This document shows, in pieces, positions 33,900 through 46,554 of a DNA stretch of 64,000 nucleotides. Source of the stretch: Angiostrongylus vasorum. Taxonomy: Eukaryota > Nematoda > Chromadorea > Rhabditida > Metastrongylidae. A model generated the notes under the pieces. It saw only the letters and a program-made list of their open reading frames with translations. It was not told the origin of the DNA and did no database searches. The stretch lies in assembly GCA_018806985.1 (NCBI GenBank), contig JADANN010000311.1:1178001-1242000 (forward strand), in the 5' to 3' direction. Both the position numbers and the translations under genes were made by a program. Positions within the stretch are counted from its first letter, which is position 1; the number at the start of each line of letters is the position of its first letter.

Positions 33900-34105
33900 A
33901 TAGCCTTCCATCCCTCCGTGTCGGCAAATTGGTGCCAGACTTGTCTAGGAGGATACCTGCACCAAGTCGATAAATCGGTAGACCACCACGAGTCATTCTA
34001 AAAAGCCAGATATGCATTCAATGACCTCTACCGACAATTAATGAAGTCGAATGCACAGCGCATCCCTCAGGAATTGATAAACGTCGAGAGCTTCTTTAGC
34101 CTTTC
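33900..34105 (+). repeat. SINE-E, missing the tRNA-like head
   Basis: Starts at AGCCTTCCATCCCTCC and continues GGCAAATTGGTGCCAGAC, CGATAAATCGGTAGACC, GATATGCATTCAATGACC, GGAATTGATAAACGTCGAG. A 5'-truncated copy. Confidence 0.7.
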
Positions 34106-34109
34106 ATCA

Positions 34110-35698
34110 GATAAATATCAAACATAGAATCATAAAAGTAACAGTGGATACAATGGGAAAACTTACGTTTTCCAAGAAAAGTGACTATATAAGCGATATA
34201 ATTTTTACGCAGCTTAAAAGAAAAGAAAGAGAACAGAAAGAGAAAGAAGAAAAAAAAACAGGTGGTCGACGTAAAATAAAAACTGGAGGCACCCGTGCAA
34301 ACTGGATAACGTTAAATGAGTTACGTAGACCGCAAAACTGGAAATCTGGAAGATACTGTTAAACATTAAAAAAACGAAAATAGGACTAATATTTATTTCA
34401 TTACCACTTCATCACTGCCAATGACCAGCGCCTTGAGTTGCCGCTTTATTTGCTAGGTGACACCGTACAACGTCATCCCATAAACTGTTGTCGTCACCGT
34501 TTGTTTGACAATCTAAATTATAAATATTCCAATATTTACTCCAGTAAACACAAAGTGGATGTTGAAGAAAAACAACCACCTTCACGGAACCATCTATGGC
34601 ATGGATTCCCTTATTCCTAACGCAATTTCCACATCAGGACCACCCTTTTCTTCTTTCTAGCCCTTTCTTCCCTACCTCGAATAGCTTGTCTTCCAAGTAA
34701 TGCCACATACAAATCGTTTGCTAAAAGTTAGCATTTTAAGGCAGTCATGGCAGAGGTTGAACTGTCATTTGATATGACCTACTGCACTAAATCACTAGCG
34801 AAAATTAAAACCTCATCGCGACTAATATGTACTCACCACTAGGTGTTGGAGTAATTAGAAAGTTAACTTCACGTCCTCCCTTCTCGTGCAGCGCATCTCA
34901 TCATCATTATAGTTGAAATGTGGAAATCAAAACCAACTTTTGAAAATAGTGTTTCTGTCTGATCAGGCTCATTGCATAGGAAAATGAAGGAGCTTGAGAA
35001 GAGAAAATATGGACAAATCATCAAAAGAATGGGTTGCTGAATCATTCTATTGTCAAATATCACAGCAGCATGAGCTGGACGGTCGGTTATGGTGTCCCTT
35101 TTTTCATCTTTTTTGATCAAATATATGCAGTGGAATTCCAGCTAATCGAAACTTCGATCACCAGGAGTTTGGGCTAAAGAATAGGCATGCACTAACATCA
35201 ATGTTTTTTGGGATTGCAAATAATTCGTAATTCTGAATCGATACCTGCACTCTGCTGCACACACCACAAGCCTTTGTCCTTTCATCTTTGGCGAATTTCA
35301 CTATACAGCGCTTGATGTATTAGCCATATGAGTAGGATATAGTGATAACGGCCACAACAAAATAAACTCGTCCGCCGAAGTCCATTTCGTGCGGAGAGGA
35401 CAAATTCTTCTCCCTAAAGCGCCGCGCCAGCACGAGTCGATAGTTCACCCAGCTCTACAACTAATTCAACTCACTTCTGAAAAAAAGAACTAGCAGTAGA
35501 TAATGAAACTAGTAATTGAGCAGTAACTGATGATGTACATTTTATATGATTATACACGGCGCTCTATGCTGCGCGGTATAAACTCAACAGCGATAATTCC
35601 CTCTACAACGGTTTACTTCGAGGTACAGAACCTCCACAGATGTTGTAGCGAGCATTTGTCTGGAAAAGCTCAACTCTGCATTTGGAAATATAAAAAAA
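34110..35698. other. No confident gene
   Basis: 34144-34362 encodes a lysine/glutamate-rich low-complexity frame, probably reflecting purine-rich DNA. 34869-35120 on the minus strand has an 83-codon frame with no family I recognise. No window repeat appears. Confidence 0.3.
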
Positions 35699-35699
35699 A

Positions 35700-35860
35700 T
35701 TTTTTTAAGTTCTATTTACTACCTGTTCTTTTTACACGGAAGGGTGCCATATGAGATACAGTCACAATGATCCTGACATAAAAGCAGAACTCGGAACTCA
35801 GATGGGCTTCGAGATTCTGAGTATTGCTGATATCTCAGCATCCTTATGGTTGTAGTTCAC
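35700..35860. repeat. SINE-D foldback, strongly diverged
   Basis: TCTATTTACTACCTGTTCTT and CACAATGATCCTGACAT match the SINE-D leader; ATATCTCAGCATCCTTATGG is the inverted counterpart. The tRNA-like middle is mostly gone. Confidence 0.45.
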
Positions 35861-35864
35861 ACTC

Positions 35865-37300
35865 TACCCCTTCCATGGAAAAAAAGAACGTGCAGTAAAT
35901 GAAAGCTAAATATTACGATTTTTAAAATTTGAAGAATCCATGCAGGCTGAATGAGATGGTGAACAAAATTTTGAGGCTGCGGCAAATGTACCGGAAAACT
36001 TCGATTTTCCAGAAAGAACTCGTTCCCCTCTCATATTTGTGCACCTACTAACACCATATTTCTTTCCGTTCTCTTCGTTTTTGAAACTGTCGACGAAGGG
36101 ATTACTAAGTGGTATCTTCATCGGTACAGATGTACACACCACATTACAAAAGATTCTTTGGAAACATAAAACAAACTGGAACATTGCTTTGTAGAAATGG
36201 ATTACATTTCAGGAAGAGTGTGTGTTAATGCAGAAACGAACAAGAAGGTTTAATTCACGTAGTCTAGTAATCATCATAGTAATTTGATTTAATATATAAC
36301 AATCATATTGAGCATATTGACTTGTAAATATATTACAACTACGTTATGCTGAGCTAAAATGAGAAATATGTTTATTTAAGGAGCTGGAGGTCGCACTGAG
36401 GGAAGGTACGAACGAAGATATCAAGTACTTATTGTGTAGATGTTACACCGCTAATGGTGTGCAGTAGGTGCATGGCTTCGAAGGGCGTAAGACCTTGTGG
36501 CAGGTTTGTTGATTTGCAGCTATTACAGTTCCATTCACTTACAACGCCCTCTCACAAGCTAACATCAGCTGCCTGGAAGAGATCGTTTTATTTACACACA
36601 AAAACGTCATTCGCTGCTGACATATCCAGGATCTTATGTGGTAAAGGAACCGCAAAAATTAACCTGAATCCGATTAATATCTTCAAGTATATCGCACATG
36701 GTGGAATTCGTGGCAAGAATTGCGGAATCACAGTTGGATATGGTGTCCGACCAAATATCTTGTTGGTCTGCAAACGAATACCTTTTTAATTTCCCCAGAA
36801 ACGACTCCTACATAACAACAATTTCAAAAGTTAACTCATCAAATAGTAAGCTTGCAGAAGTACGTACAACAGAGAAGTGCATTAAGCCAGACACGAGATA
36901 AGGGATGGGGATCCTCATATTAGTAAAGTGCTGCGATGTGCATTATCGAGCACTTCGATTAAAAATAAAAAGTTAAACTAAATTAAGTTAGATTAAAAGT
37001 TGAATAAAAAATTGCACGACTATGCAAACTTTATCAATTCAACGAATACCTAAAGTGTAAATGCTTCTTTATAAGAAAATGGCTCTGCGTTAACCTAAAC
37101 TACAGATTTTAAATGTGTCGTTCTCTTTTTGCAGCAAACTTCCATACACATAGAACACATGCAACACAACGGTAGGTAAGTTTCGGCAGTACCGGTCTCT
37201 TCAGAGCCTGGAAGGATATATTGATACGCAATGTGTTGTGTTGGGTGTTCCTATGTGTACGGAAGTAAACGTGTGCTGAATAACAACCTAAGCCTATTGA
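35865..37300. other. No recognisable gene
   Basis: An open frame of 111 codons at 36454-36789 has no recognised domain; open frames on both strands overlap there. Nothing else identified. Confidence 0.3.
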
Positions 37301-37302
37301 AA

Positions 37303-37495
37303 AAAGGGTGCGTGTGGCGCAGAAATCGGAGGCGCTCTGCAACACGTGCAGCACTGGCTCGATACATCGGTAAGCCACGGCGAGTCATTCATTATAAAAG
37401 CCAGATATGCATTCAATCACCACCAAACGGTGCTTAATGAAGTCGAATGCATGGCGTATTCCTGAGGAATTGATTAACGCCGAGAGCTTTATCCA
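37303..37495 (+). repeat. SINE-E with internal deletion
   Basis: Head GTGCGTGTGGCGCAGAAATC and GGAGGCGCTCTGCAACACG is joined directly to GCAGCACTGGCTCGATACAT, skipping the B-box and early body; it ends GATTAACGCCGAGAGCTTT. Confidence 0.7.
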
Positions 37496-37739
37496 TTTAT
37501 GGTTTCCAATCAAAAAAGCCTAATCAAATCTGCACCAGTGATAAGGAATTTATCAAAGCTACGCAATTAACACCGGTGACAATAAATTACAGCAACAGAT
37601 GATCCTCGGAGAAGCATTTTACATTAGCACAGTAATAAATGGAGAAAGCTTTTAGCTCTTTTCAATTCCGAAGGAATGCCCCAGGCATTTTACTTCGTCA
37701 AACATCATTGGAGGCGACTAAAGGCATATCTGGGCCTAT

Positions 37740-37835
37740 ACAGCAGTCTACGGTGACCTACCAATTTCCAAGTCAACAATACCGTCCCAAAAGAATCTGG
37801 AGCCAATTTTCTGATCTCGAAGGGATGGAATGAAA
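37740..37835 (-). repeat. SINE-E fragment, diverged
   Basis: Complement of TCTGATCTCGAAGGGATGGA and GGAGCCAATTTT matches the SINE-E body; ACGGTGACCTACC corresponds to the GGTAGGCCACCG block. Confidence 0.45.
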
Positions 37836-38048
37836 TCTAAAAACTTCACTAAACGCGCCTTTTAGGTACAGATAAAAACCATGGATTTCCCTCACCAAGG
37901 GACCCAGAGTGAGCTAGTCGCAAGGCTACGTTGTGTGGCGGATAAAGGGTTGAATATGCACCAAAAACAATCTCGCACTTCCCTAAGATGTAAGTGGATC
38001 CAAAGGATGGACTCCATATTTCTGCTGCTGCCAATGTGACGTACTCAC

Positions 38049-38281
38049 TTGATACCTGGTACTTGAATGGCCGGTCCTCACTGGGCGCGCAGACCCCCCA
38101 GCATAATCTCCATTTTCTGGAGATTTGCTGCTTAAGCCCCTGTGCTTCCTCAGAGTCTCGAGTTCAGCCTGGCCAAAATATGCCCATTACTTCACCACCA
38201 CAGGCATTCCCTCCCTGCCCTTGCAGAACAGAGGGAGATTTGCCACCATGCGATAGCAGGACGGTGGTGGATCCTGGTATG
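38049..38281 (-). mobile_element. NA-RTE copy 7, truncated, inside RTE-A copy 5
   Basis: TACTTGAATGGCCGGTCCTC, CAGCATAATCTCCATTTTC, TTCAGCCTGGCCAAAAT, GAGGGAGATTTGCCACC and CGGTGGTGGATCCTGGTAT. The 5' half of the repeat is absent, as expected for a target-primed insertion. Confidence 0.8.
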
Positions 38282-38869
38282 TGACATAAACCTCCTGTAT
38301 TTATGTAAACTTGTTCTAACGTGTGTGCTTACTGCTTGCCACTAGAATCCTCCACCAACAAATAAGCTGCATGTTTATTCCGGCAGAAACTGGCAAGCTA
38401 GTCGTGCATACCTCCGGCCCTCTACATTGATATAAGATACGCATGGGTTCCAAAGAACAAATACAGCAGAATAAGTGGGCATAGTTCTGCTGACCCCAAA
38501 AGAGCTCCCAATGCGGCCGCACTGGGTACGAAAACTACGGAGTACTTGCTAAAATCTCAGAGCCACTGTAGGCTATTTAAATCTCGAAGGACTAAGGCAA
38601 CTATTTGTATCCACAATGCACGCTGACTTTCATCAAAATCATCTATCGAGGACCTGATTATGTTAGTTAGATAAGGTATGACGCCATCGGATAGGCTAAG
38701 ACGAGAAGGCGGCGTTTATTCGAAGCCGTTTGTGATAGCGGAGAAGAATTGACTTTTCGGAACATGCGAAAACAAGAGAATCGGTGGAGTTAATATTCTT
38801 GTCAACACAAATTTAAGAATGAGTATGGATCCCTTCAAATAACAGACGACCTGAATCGTGTTTTTATTT

Positions 38870-39245
38870 TTTTTTATTACATGACCTATCAACACATCTA
38901 CTGTGCGAATCTCAGTACTTCTTGCATTCGATTGCTTTCCCGCGCATTCAACGTCCACAAATATCTTCGAACAGTTCGTGCGTAGTTTCGACTGCTGCTT
39001 TAGGATCTCATTTTCTTTATGAATATCACTGACTGCTAGTCTCATCAAATCTCCTTGGAGTAATGGAGATAGCCGTGTTAAGGCATTTCCACTGACATGC
39101 GGAATGAAGACGAGGGTTAGGAAGTGGGTTGAACCAGTACGTTGCTTCCTCATGCAATGCATCACTAATCACTCCACTAACACCCATCCAAATCAGATGT
39201 CCATGCTTGAAAATATTAAAAACGATGGCGACTTTCACATTCTTC
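38870..39245 (-). repeat. SINE-F, tRNA-derived, inside RTE-A copy 5
   Basis: On the minus strand the head reads GTTAGTGGAGTGATTAGTGA ... ACTGGTTCAACCCACTTCC, an A-box/B-box pattern of a tRNA. A body follows, homologous at roughly 65 percent by eye to the copy at 43345-43590. RTE-A sequence is interrupted at about 38865 and resumes at about 39245, so the boundaries are supported by the host element. Confidence 0.55.
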
Positions 39246-40409
39246 ATCACCTATACCTTAGCCTAAAGCTATGACGAAGACAAGGTCTAATCGTTTTTGG
39301 GTCGTTCTATGTGAACATGGAAAAATGCCTTACAGAAGCACATATCTTCAGGAAGGCCATTACTTGCGATCTCAACGCTACGATTAAACGTAAGAGAACG
39401 TTCAAAGAACTTCACAATGACGCGAACAGTGTGTGCGACTGTCTGAGTTCATAATGACGACTAAGATTACTCAGGTGAATAACAGTCGCAGCAGAACCAT
39501 TCTAAATTCTCACCGTGGAAGCCTCCCAATGGAAATATGATAATATAGATCATATTCAACCGCGAGTTTTTGAATAGTCTTATTGTTATACCAAAAGTTT
39601 TGCTCACGAATCCCTTTGTCGTAGAAGGGAGAGAAAGCCACATAGTTCAAGAAATCAAATCTCAAAGCCACATTGAATAGGGATTTATTCAGATAACTGG
39701 TTCTTAGGACGATGCCGCTGGAGATAACACTGATTAAGAACGCAACAGGCTCATTTGACATCTTCACTCCATTTTAGTGGAAGAAGAAAGTCCGAAAATC
39801 ACCAAAAGGCGTCTGTCTCGAGGGACACTCCAGCTAATACGAAAACGTGGAGGGGCAACAGCATTAGACAACCTCTAACATACATCCAAGCGTGAAATTC
39901 TTTATCGAAAGGTCATAGAGATTTTAAAGAAAGGACAGCAACAGTGATGGCCGAAACTATAGAGGATGCGAAAGAGCAAGAAGCTGCCGAAAGTTTGCCA
40001 ATGCCACGGCTTCCTTTCTTCATATGAAATGAAGGAGGATGGATATGTTGCTCTACCAATTCCCCCTTAGTAAATCGAACATGCTTTTTCCTCGGTGAAG
40101 AATCGAAGACGCGGTCCAAACAGGATAAGACCTGAACCTGAACAGCCTTCTGCCACTCTTCATCAACATATTAGCTTGGTTCTATAAACGTTACCTTACC
40201 TGTCAGAATGCAATGTTCCTAATCAATAGATGACCAGCAAGATCTTTTTATTGTTCAAAAAGGGTAAGCTCCACGATATGGTCAACTATCGCCTAATCTG
40301 GTTTCTGTCTGTCGTCTATAAACTCTTTCACTCATGTCGTCGTAAATGGGATTGGGAGAAAACTGGATAAAGAACAGCTATGTGGGCAAGCAGTAGTTTT
40401 GAAATCAAC

Positions 40410-40742
40410 AGTCATTTAACCTCGGTAGAAAATAATCAACGTGTTTATATTGTTGAGTTTACACGAGGTTGATAGAGATGTTTATTCGGCTAACGTTTCC
40501 ACGTGTTCGTCTTCATCAGAGCCGACGATCATTGTCCGACGATCATCATATTGTCCACAGTTGTTCCTCTTCTCGATGTGGCGTCTTCGTCTCGCATCGA
40601 GCTGGATCTTTCTTAGTGGAGCATCTCGATTAGGCGTACTCACGCGGAGACGCTCTTTTATACAGGGCAGTTGTTGTTGATATGACTATCCGTTGACAAT
40701 AATTTGCTTTTCCTACGGACAATCAACGTTTGTTTCACGCAG
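40410..40742 (-). mobile_element. Hammerhead retroelement inside RTE-A copy 5
   Basis: About 330 bp. On the minus strand: GTTGATTGTCCGTAGG, GTCAACGGATAGTC, ACTGCCCTGTATAAAAGAGC (TATA box), GACGAAGACGCCACATCGAG, ribozyme 40486-40525, ACCTCGTGTAAACTCAACAA and ACCGAGGTTAAATG. RTE-A reading is interrupted at about 40405 and resumes at about 40742. Confidence 0.65.
40486..40525 (-). ncRNA. Minimal hammerhead ribozyme, nearly intact
   Basis: Minus strand: TCGGCT, CTGATGA, A, stem II GACG/CGTG (three pairs and one terminal mismatch) with loop AACA, GAAACGTT, AGCCGA. Stem I is fully complementary. The same form as 31461-31500 apart from the stem II change. Confidence 0.7.
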
Positions 40743-41729
40743 TGATTCTAAAAAGATTCAATATGGAAACCCATATTCTCACGACCATGAGACTTAGCGT
40801 AGTATCTTGCGAGTACAGAGACCGTTCTGTCTAACCATCACTGCTCTAAAGAAGGCGTTCGACGGAGTCGAGAAAGAAGCGGTCACAGAGGCACTAAATA
40901 GCCAGGGCACCAATACAACGACAAGAATATCACCACTTTACAACGATGTGAGACATCGAATCTCAGTGAAGTTATTTACAGTTACCCTTGACAGAATCAT
41001 GCGAAAACTGGAACAATAAAAGAGAGGCTGAAACTCAATAGTCAGCAATAAAGCACCATTTTCGCCTTGCTGATTACATCGTTTCTATAACCGCACGCAT
41101 TAACTTGGTGGAACGAATGCTTGCCGACTCCAGAAACGCTTGTGGAAGGATCAGTCTACGCCCAAACCTCAAGAAGACGATGTTCATGAGGAATGCATGT
41201 ATTTCTCATTCCCTAATCAAGCATAACTGAGTAACTTTTTTCTAAAGCGTCTAACTAGGCCAGCAAATAAACACGATGAACGACCTAGCTTCAGTGTAGA
41301 GCGGGAGTAGGCGAGCGGCTTGTGAAGTTCTCATGAGTATTGAGGATGTAGTGAAGAGAACAAAGAACACCCGATTCCGGCTTAACCTTTTCAACATACG
41401 ATTCTTCCTTTCTCAACGCATACGTCAGAAATATAGTCGCTATGCATGCAATTTGGAAGAACACCTCGCGTTTTCGAAAGCGCAGTCGGCACTTCGAGTA
41501 TTCCACATCACGGGAATGATCCGAAGTTCCGACCCACGATCGAAAATCGGAGACGTTGTTCTACATGCCCAAATGTCGAAGGTCAGAGGGGCTGGACACA
41601 CAATCCGTCTGAACGAGTACCGGTGGAGAAGAATCGTTTGCGACCGGATTCTTCGGGAGGTCAAACGTACAGGAGATAGACCAGCCAAAAAGTCAGAGTT
41701 CTTCACGAAGACCCTAGAAGTAAGTTATG

Positions 41730-43340
41730 ATTTTTCAGCAAGTCCGCTAAACGTGAAGAAACCAGTAGGTATTCTTTCATGTAACACGGACAAATGGAAA
41801 AATTAAAAGCGCTCGCTTGTGTCACTCACATTCAGCGGGATGACAGATTACAGACAGTCAAGAATATGGAACCGGAGACAAAAAAACCAACATGAAGAAG
41901 GACGGTTGGGTACGTGACGATCATAAATGTTCCTCTGGCAACAGTGATCAATAGTTGATCAGCGTGGAGCAGGTATCAGCTCCAGACATAAAACTGTTAG
42001 TGGAGATATTCTGCGTGAATGCTTTTGGTTCCACAACGACATTTCCAGACTCTAAAATCTCCGATTGAGGAAAGACATCTACGTTTTCTCTCTCCGGAGT
42101 TCAGTTTGCAACCGCAATTAGCAAGCATGAAGAAAAGCAGCTTCATAACCAGATAAAATACCAGGCAATTTCTGTAGAACTGGAAACCACAAACAGTGTT
42201 TTTCAGGCAATCCATGTAAACACCGATGACATGGTATTTACTCCAGCCAGCAGCAAAGTCTATAGAAATTGAAAGAATTGAAACGAACGTTGACGATAGT
42301 ATTTAAAATGGATTAAGCACTACATGGATAAACAATATTTTAAATCGTATTCACTAAATCATTGACGCCAGTCGGTATGGGGTAGAGGTACAGGAAGTGG
42401 ATGCTAACAACATCTTCACAAATTATTTGTGGCTAACAGTTTCGGACCTGACTGCATAGGAAACTAAAAGACACAGGCAGAAGAAGAACGATTCATGGGA
42501 ATGACAACCGCTGAGCAAATTTGTACCTGTTTTGAGACAGGAAACGTTACGCTGCCAAAACTAAAGATATAGTTGAGTGGCGTGCTGCTTATAAATTCCA
42601 TTCTATGGGTGTCTAACTCATGCCAATAGACAGCTTTGAAAGAGTGTTGAGTCGCCTCTATTAAGTGCATAATGCAAGATTTTATGAAGGGGATAAAAGG
42701 TGAGTCGGTTTGTCGAACTTGTGAACAGAAATTGCATGAGTTTATGGGCCTAGTGAGAACGTCGGTAACAATGAGCTTCTTATGCAATTTAGAGGGAAAG
42801 TGACATCCCGCCGATACATCTCATATGAGAGAGAAGAAGCATGGTAGCGAGCTTCTAAAGCCATGCACGAAAGATGGATACACATATAAAGCTGAAATAT
42901 ACGTTAGTAATGTGACTTCTACGTAACGCACTACAGCTAAGTAAAAGGTCATCAGACTTACGGACGGTTTATAGCGTATCTCGGTGGCTGAAAACTTGCC
43001 CAAGACGAAAAGCCTTCCCACTGTACTATATGAGAAAAAAAATGAACGGTCTCTAAGGCAAGTCATCCACCAGAAGCTGAAGATTGGGGCAATAACTAAC
43101 AAAATCGGAGTGTGTTGATGGACTTAAACAAGATGACGAAAGCAACGTTACTGAGACTTCTAAATGTAAGGAACTACTTAGACGTCATAATTTCACACGT
43201 GCTGGAATAGATGCCAAGCAGATGAGGGCCAGAAGGAGTAGATGCAGCAAGTGCTTTTTTTAAAATTATTTCAACAATTAGTATAGATAGTGTTTGCTGT
43301 TGAAGTTATTGCTACACTGTTACATTACCCGTCAACATAT
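41730..43340. other. No confident gene
   Basis: Minus-strand open frames at 42464-42787 and 42821-43102 and an interrupted plus-strand frame over 42830-43110 (lysine-rich, with NLPKTKSLPTVLYEKKNERS) suggest an old coding relic, but I cannot name a family. Confidence 0.3.
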
Positions 43341-43344
43341 TTAC

Positions 43345-43590
43345 GGTGATGATCTCAGCACATCTTGCATCCAATTCTTTACATCGCGTTCATCGTCCGA
43401 ACAGTTCTCCGCGTATTTCGCGTATTGTTTCGGATGCTGCTTAAGCGCTTTCTTCCTTATGAATGTCGTAAAGTGGTAGTAGAGTCGATTCAGCTCCGGG
43501 TGTATTAGAAGATAGCGTTGGGAAGAGGTCGAACTAGCTCCTCGCTTCTTGATGGAGTGCATTACTAACCGTTCCACTACCAACGTTAGG
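43345..43590 (-). repeat. SINE-F, tRNA-derived
   Basis: Minus strand: GGTAGTGGAACGGTTAGTAA (A-box-like), AGCTAGTTCGACCTCTTCC (B-box-like), then a body that happens to be open for about 55 codons (LNRLYYHFTTFIRKKALKQH). The copy at 38870-39245 aligns along the whole length. Confidence 0.55.
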
Positions 43591-43594
43591 ACGA

Positions 43595-46157
43595 TGGATC
43601 TTTGCGTTTCGAACTTCCGTGTGCAAACACAGCCGCTGTGCAAGTATCTCCCGGGAAATTGAAATCCAACGAACGAACTCGTTGAAAAAAATGTTTTTTC
43701 GTAAACTAGGCATAGCCCACCTCGACTATCTCAGGTCTTCAGGGAGAATCGAGTCGGCCAGCATTTAAGTGCGAATCACCAGAGAGCGTACACGTAAACG
43801 AGCGAAAATCTGTTGGCTGACAGGGAAAGGCAAAAAAAACTGTGTGAAAGTATAACTACCTAAAAAAACTTGGCACTGGGAAACACAGCACTATCTATCG
43901 CATAACAATGCACAGCAGGGAGTGAAGTGCGTTCTTTTTTTAAAAGAGGAGAGAAAGTAAGTCTTCTGCAAACAAGTACTTCTAAAAAAATAAAGTCATC
44001 AATAAATGCTTACGGCTTAACAATTAGGGTTCGAAAGTCGCTTTTGCGAACTGCTGATGGTGTCTGCATAACTCGAATACTTGAGGAGTTGAAATTGTGG
44101 GCCTGTAGAAGCTACTTCGCTCAACCTATTTAAGTGTGAACATAGTTTTTTTAAAAGCATAACGTTTCTGAACAGTTCAGTTTTGTTCCTAAAATCGTTT
44201 AGAACCAAAATGTCCAAAAAAGAAAACAGAGAATATTTAAGCTTTCAAAATTCCACACGGAATCCCGGTAGCAATAAATGTCAACGGTGCATTTGGAAAA
44301 TTCATCACGCTCTAACGGACGAAATACTGCTTGTGTAATTGCATTCAATTTCGAAATTGGAGCTCTAACAAGAAAAAAGTGACGAAACTACGATTACTGG
44401 ACTCATAAAGCCAGAATCCAATCTTGTCAGAATGGCATGTTTTGATCTTATTGAATAAGATCCATAGATTCTAAGATTTCTACTCCGATCAGTACACTCC
44501 ACTTGGAGCGGAGACATCTTGGTTTAAATTTCAAGACAACCATTTTTCTCGCCCAGTGAGTGCAAATCACGTCAGATCCTAACTATCAAAGTAATTTAAA
44601 TCGTGTTTGGTTCATAGAGAGACATTAAGGATTCAGGGAGTTACTTTTGGTTTCTAGCACCACCACCGAGTGGGACGACGCCCAATTTCCAGCCGTTACG
44701 GTCGTTATGGTTTTCACTAAACAGACGGCAATTTCTCCATACCTATAGGAATTCAAGAGCTAAGAACAGACTGTGGAAGACTCTTTGCTCTATCGTTATA
44801 ACGGCATGAATAGCACGCATTCTACTGTTTGCTACATACTGCTATTGTTCAACATACAAGCACATTATTGTCAGCATTTGGAAGTGTTTAGAACTAATTT
44901 TGTGCCTGTTTCCGTATTGTTTATACCCGAATATTCCGCACAATAACTATTCTTCATTTCTTCAACATCATTAAGAGAAGAATAGAGCTTTTTCCCGTCC
45001 AAGGCCAGCCAAAGCATCCGTGCTAAGTTGTCGACCAAGCGCAAGAAATGAAGAAAATGATTCTATGAACCAAAAAAAATAATAATAGTAATTGGGAAGA
45101 ACCCAATGGTACCACAAGCAACTCGGGATGATGCTCACGACTGTGCACGAACCACATTAAATACTAATTATTAACATAACTATCCGGTATTAGCTGATTC
45201 ACCATATTGACGAACAATGATGTTGTAGCGATCGCATGTAAGGGAACAGCTGAACAGTGCTCATCCAGCAATGATAGCTGAATAGAAAAATGTTTTGAAA
45301 ATGTGTGGCTTTTCCAGGAGTGGCGATCCACTTTTTCGACTCTGAACAGGGAAATCAATACAAATTCGGACTTCTCCACAAAGTCTTTTCTCGATCAACG
45401 TCACTGGTAAACGAATCAACAAACATGTGAGTGAATTTTACGGCATGGCACTCCTAGGTCTTTTTTTCATCCTCCCGCTATGTTTGTTTTATATTTGCCC
45501 TGATAACGCCCTATAACCTCGACAGGATAGGATATCAACATAGACCTAAATCAGTGAATCACTTTGCGCATACAAACTATCGACGGTAAAAAATGTCACA
45601 TTTCATGCTTCAGTAAAGATGTACAGCTAACATTAGCAGGACTCCAAAAAGCCTTGCTAATGCACCAAGCCGGACTCTGAGATATTAATACTGGATGGGT
45701 TTTAAAAACATGTTTTTTACCACCCAAACACTGACCATAAACGTTTGTGCAAAGCTCTGCGACACTCCAAACAAGACCAGAGCAACTTCTTGCCACATAT
45801 TTGGCAGCTACAAACTGCGAAACGGCATCGAAAGTGGAACATTGCTGGCATTATAGGCGCGGAAATGGGAAAGCGAACCAGAGGAGTGCAGCTGTCTCCA
45901 CGTGCGGACCGTACGTCGAGAATAAGTAGAATGTAGTCGACTAATCAAGTACATGTCACTTCAAAACTACACATTTGATTTGGTGCCTGAAGGCATAGAA
46001 ATCGCTTACAGCATATTTATCGGTAGAAATGCTGGAGGATTGGACTACGTGATTTAAGATACGAGGAAGAAAACGAGATCCATCCGCTAAATATGCTCAT
46101 ATTGTGCTCAAGAAAATAACGCGATAAATGATATCTTGCATTAACAATTACGCCAAG
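43595..46157. other. No recognisable gene; small RTE-leader-like fragment
   Basis: 43715-43790 contains CTCAGGTCTTCAGGGAGAAT and GTCGGCCAGCA, resembling the RTE-B/NA-RTE leader. The rest (2.4 kb) holds nothing I can identify. Confidence 0.35.
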
Positions 46158-46159
46158 AG

Positions 46160-46548
46160 CCTCCCAACGGTTTGCCGCCTCATCGTGGCTGAGAGGTGCT
46201 CCTGGGTGTCGGGCTGCGATGTACAGCGGTAGGATTCATCTCACTGGCAGGGCCTCCCAAGCTCAGAAGGAACCCGGCGCTTCCATCAGGAAGCCCAGCT
46301 AAGAGTAAACCAATACTAAGATTCACCACCGTTCTGGTATCAAACTAGTCGCATAGTAGTAGATCTCCCTCTGATCCACAAGAACAGCAACTGCGTGCGG
46401 CCGTGACAACCTGGGGCAGACTTTGGCCATGCTGTCCTCGGGACTCCAGGGTACCACAATGGCTAAACCAGCAATTCACTGTAGAACGAAAAATTATGCT
46501 GGGGCCTGCAGAACCAGTGAAGACTTGCCATCCAAGTAGCCAAATATC
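46160..46548 (+). mobile_element. NA-RTE copy 8 (full length)
   Basis: CTCCCAACGGTTTGCCGCC start; GGTGTCGGGCTGCGATGTAC-type sequence; GGCCTCCCAAGCTCAGAAGG; ACCAATACTAAGATTCACC; GGACTCCAGGGTACCACAAT; GGGGCCTGCAGAACCAGTGA; CATCCAAGTAGCC at the 3' end. One of the best-preserved copies. Confidence 0.85.
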
Positions 46549-46554
46549 CACGCA

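Larger units (their letters stand above)
37860..41725 (+). pseudogene. RTE-A copy 5 with three nested insertions
   Basis: The leader is recognisable at 37880-37960 and continues at about 38290-38540 after an insertion. The endonuclease start lies near 38550-38830 (AAAATCTCAGAGCCACTG, GGACTAAGGCAACTATTTGT) and resumes near 39245 (AGCTATGACGAAGACAAGG). The linker is at 39780-40130 and RT at 40200-41180, with the catalytic box degraded (FADD region near 41070). The C-terminal domain is at 41190-41725 (RVFESAVGTSSIP-like and GWTHNPSERVPVEKN-like frames). Insertions: NA-RTE at 38049-38281, SINE-F at 38870-39245, a hammerhead element at 40410-40742. Heavily broken. Confidence 0.8.

Noticed and set aside
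34144..34362. Basic nuclear protein exon
   Set aside because: The Lys/Glu-rich frame is a consequence of a purine-rich tract and no exon borders were found.
43345..43590. Protein-coding gene for the 100-codon minus-strand frame
   Set aside because: The sequence is better explained as a tRNA-headed SINE with a second copy inside an RTE element.
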